Part shown: positions 63,889 to 64,000 of the stretch, piece by piece
How positions within the stretch are numbered: position 1 is the first letter of the stretch
Layout: each line of letters begins with the position of its first letter
Assembly (NCBI RefSeq): GCF_004353225.1
Contig: NZ_CP037934.1
Coordinates: forward strand, 744,001 to 808,000
Source of the DNA: Marinobacter sp. JH2
GTDB taxonomy: Bacteria > Pseudomonadota > Gammaproteobacteria > Pseudomonadales > Oleiphilaceae
Direction: 5' to 3'
DNA length: 64,000 nucleotides
The notes under the pieces: generated by a model
Database searches by the model: none
Seen by the model: only the letters and a program-made list of their open reading frames with translations
Told to the model about the DNA's origin: nothing
Position numbers and translations under genes: made by a program

Positions 63889-64000
63889 CTTATTTTAACT
63901 CGCCGTGTTGGCGAAACTCTGATGATCGGTGACGAGGTAACCGTTACCGTTCTGGGAGTTAAGGGGAATCAGGTTCGTATCGGGGTAAATGCTCCTAAAG
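63886..64000 (+). CDS. csrA: Carbon storage regulator CsrA (RsmA), 3'-truncated by window edge
   Basis: Small dimeric RNA-binding protein that binds GGA motifs in hairpin loops and controls translation and stability of many mRNAs. Only the first 38 residues are in the window. [23 protein letters not shown], then [13 protein letters not shown], matches CsrA closely, including Arg6 and Arg7 after LILT. The alaS-lysC-csrA order supports it. The remaining about 25 residues, including the C-terminal RNA-binding Arg44 region, lie outside the window. Confidence 0.97.

Overview
The window is a continuous stretch of housekeeping chromosome from a marine-type gammaproteobacterium. The gene set and order (dnaE-accA-tilS-pyrG-kdsA-eno-ftsB-ispD-ispF-truD-surE-pcm-nlpD-rpoS, rnfABCDGE-nth, pepA-holC-valS, alaS-lysC-csrA) and the protein sequences resemble Marinobacter and its Pseudomonas-like relatives. 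This is my reading by recognition; I ran no database search. I see no tRNA or rRNA gene, insertion sequence, prophage, CRISPR array or toxin-antitoxin pair. Genes are tightly packed, and many overlap by 4 nt.

Layout. 1-5.4 kb: end of a methionine-salvage operon (mtnD, mtnC), a DUF3080 lipoprotein, an orphan GspE/PilB-type ATPase, and a leftward redox group (arsC-like, wrbA-like, DUF2069). 5.4-24.3 kb: a long rightward core block for DNA replication, fatty acid, nucleotide, LPS and isoprenoid synthesis, tRNA modification and protein repair, ending in nlpD-rpoS and a chalcone-isomerase-like secreted protein. 24.3-32.5 kb: leftward rnfABCDGE-nth and metG. 32.7-41.9 kb: mrp/apbC, dcd, DUF416, avtA, leftward DUF3108 and purMN, then DUF2066, a CDP-alcohol phosphatidyltransferase and hda. 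42-50.2 kb: an orphan ParA, a YqcC-like protein, nadC, a large DUF1631 protein, ampDE and a chemoreceptor. 50.2-56.7 kb: leftward pduO-type adenosyltransferase, panE, valS, holC and pepA. 56.9-64 kb: lptFG, an RDD protein, alaS, lysC and the start of csrA.

The most interesting signal is non-coding. Three intergenic elements (14456-14569, 16414-16521, 33850-33955) share a core of about 54 nt containing two mini-hairpins, each with GGA in its loop. In each copy the core is enclosed by long, near-perfect complementary arms, but the arm sequence differs completely from copy to copy. All six loops match the CsrA/RsmE SELEX consensus CANGGANG, and the bases that vary between copies inside these matches fall at the N positions. 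The architecture resembles, from memory, the published TwoAYGGAY candidate RNA motif. I infer that these may be CsrA-binding (sponge or UTR) elements; csrA itself begins at 63886.

A second pattern is that six genes (dnaE, accA, kdsA, avtA/DUF3108, nadC, lptG) have the stop codon in or at the loop of a perfect hairpin with no U-tract. Five of the six convergent gene junctions carry a perfect inverted repeat. Other points are three TGACA repeats at exact 10-bp spacing upstream of the DUF1631 gene, nested pairing in the rpoS leader, and GGA motifs over the csrA ribosome-binding site.
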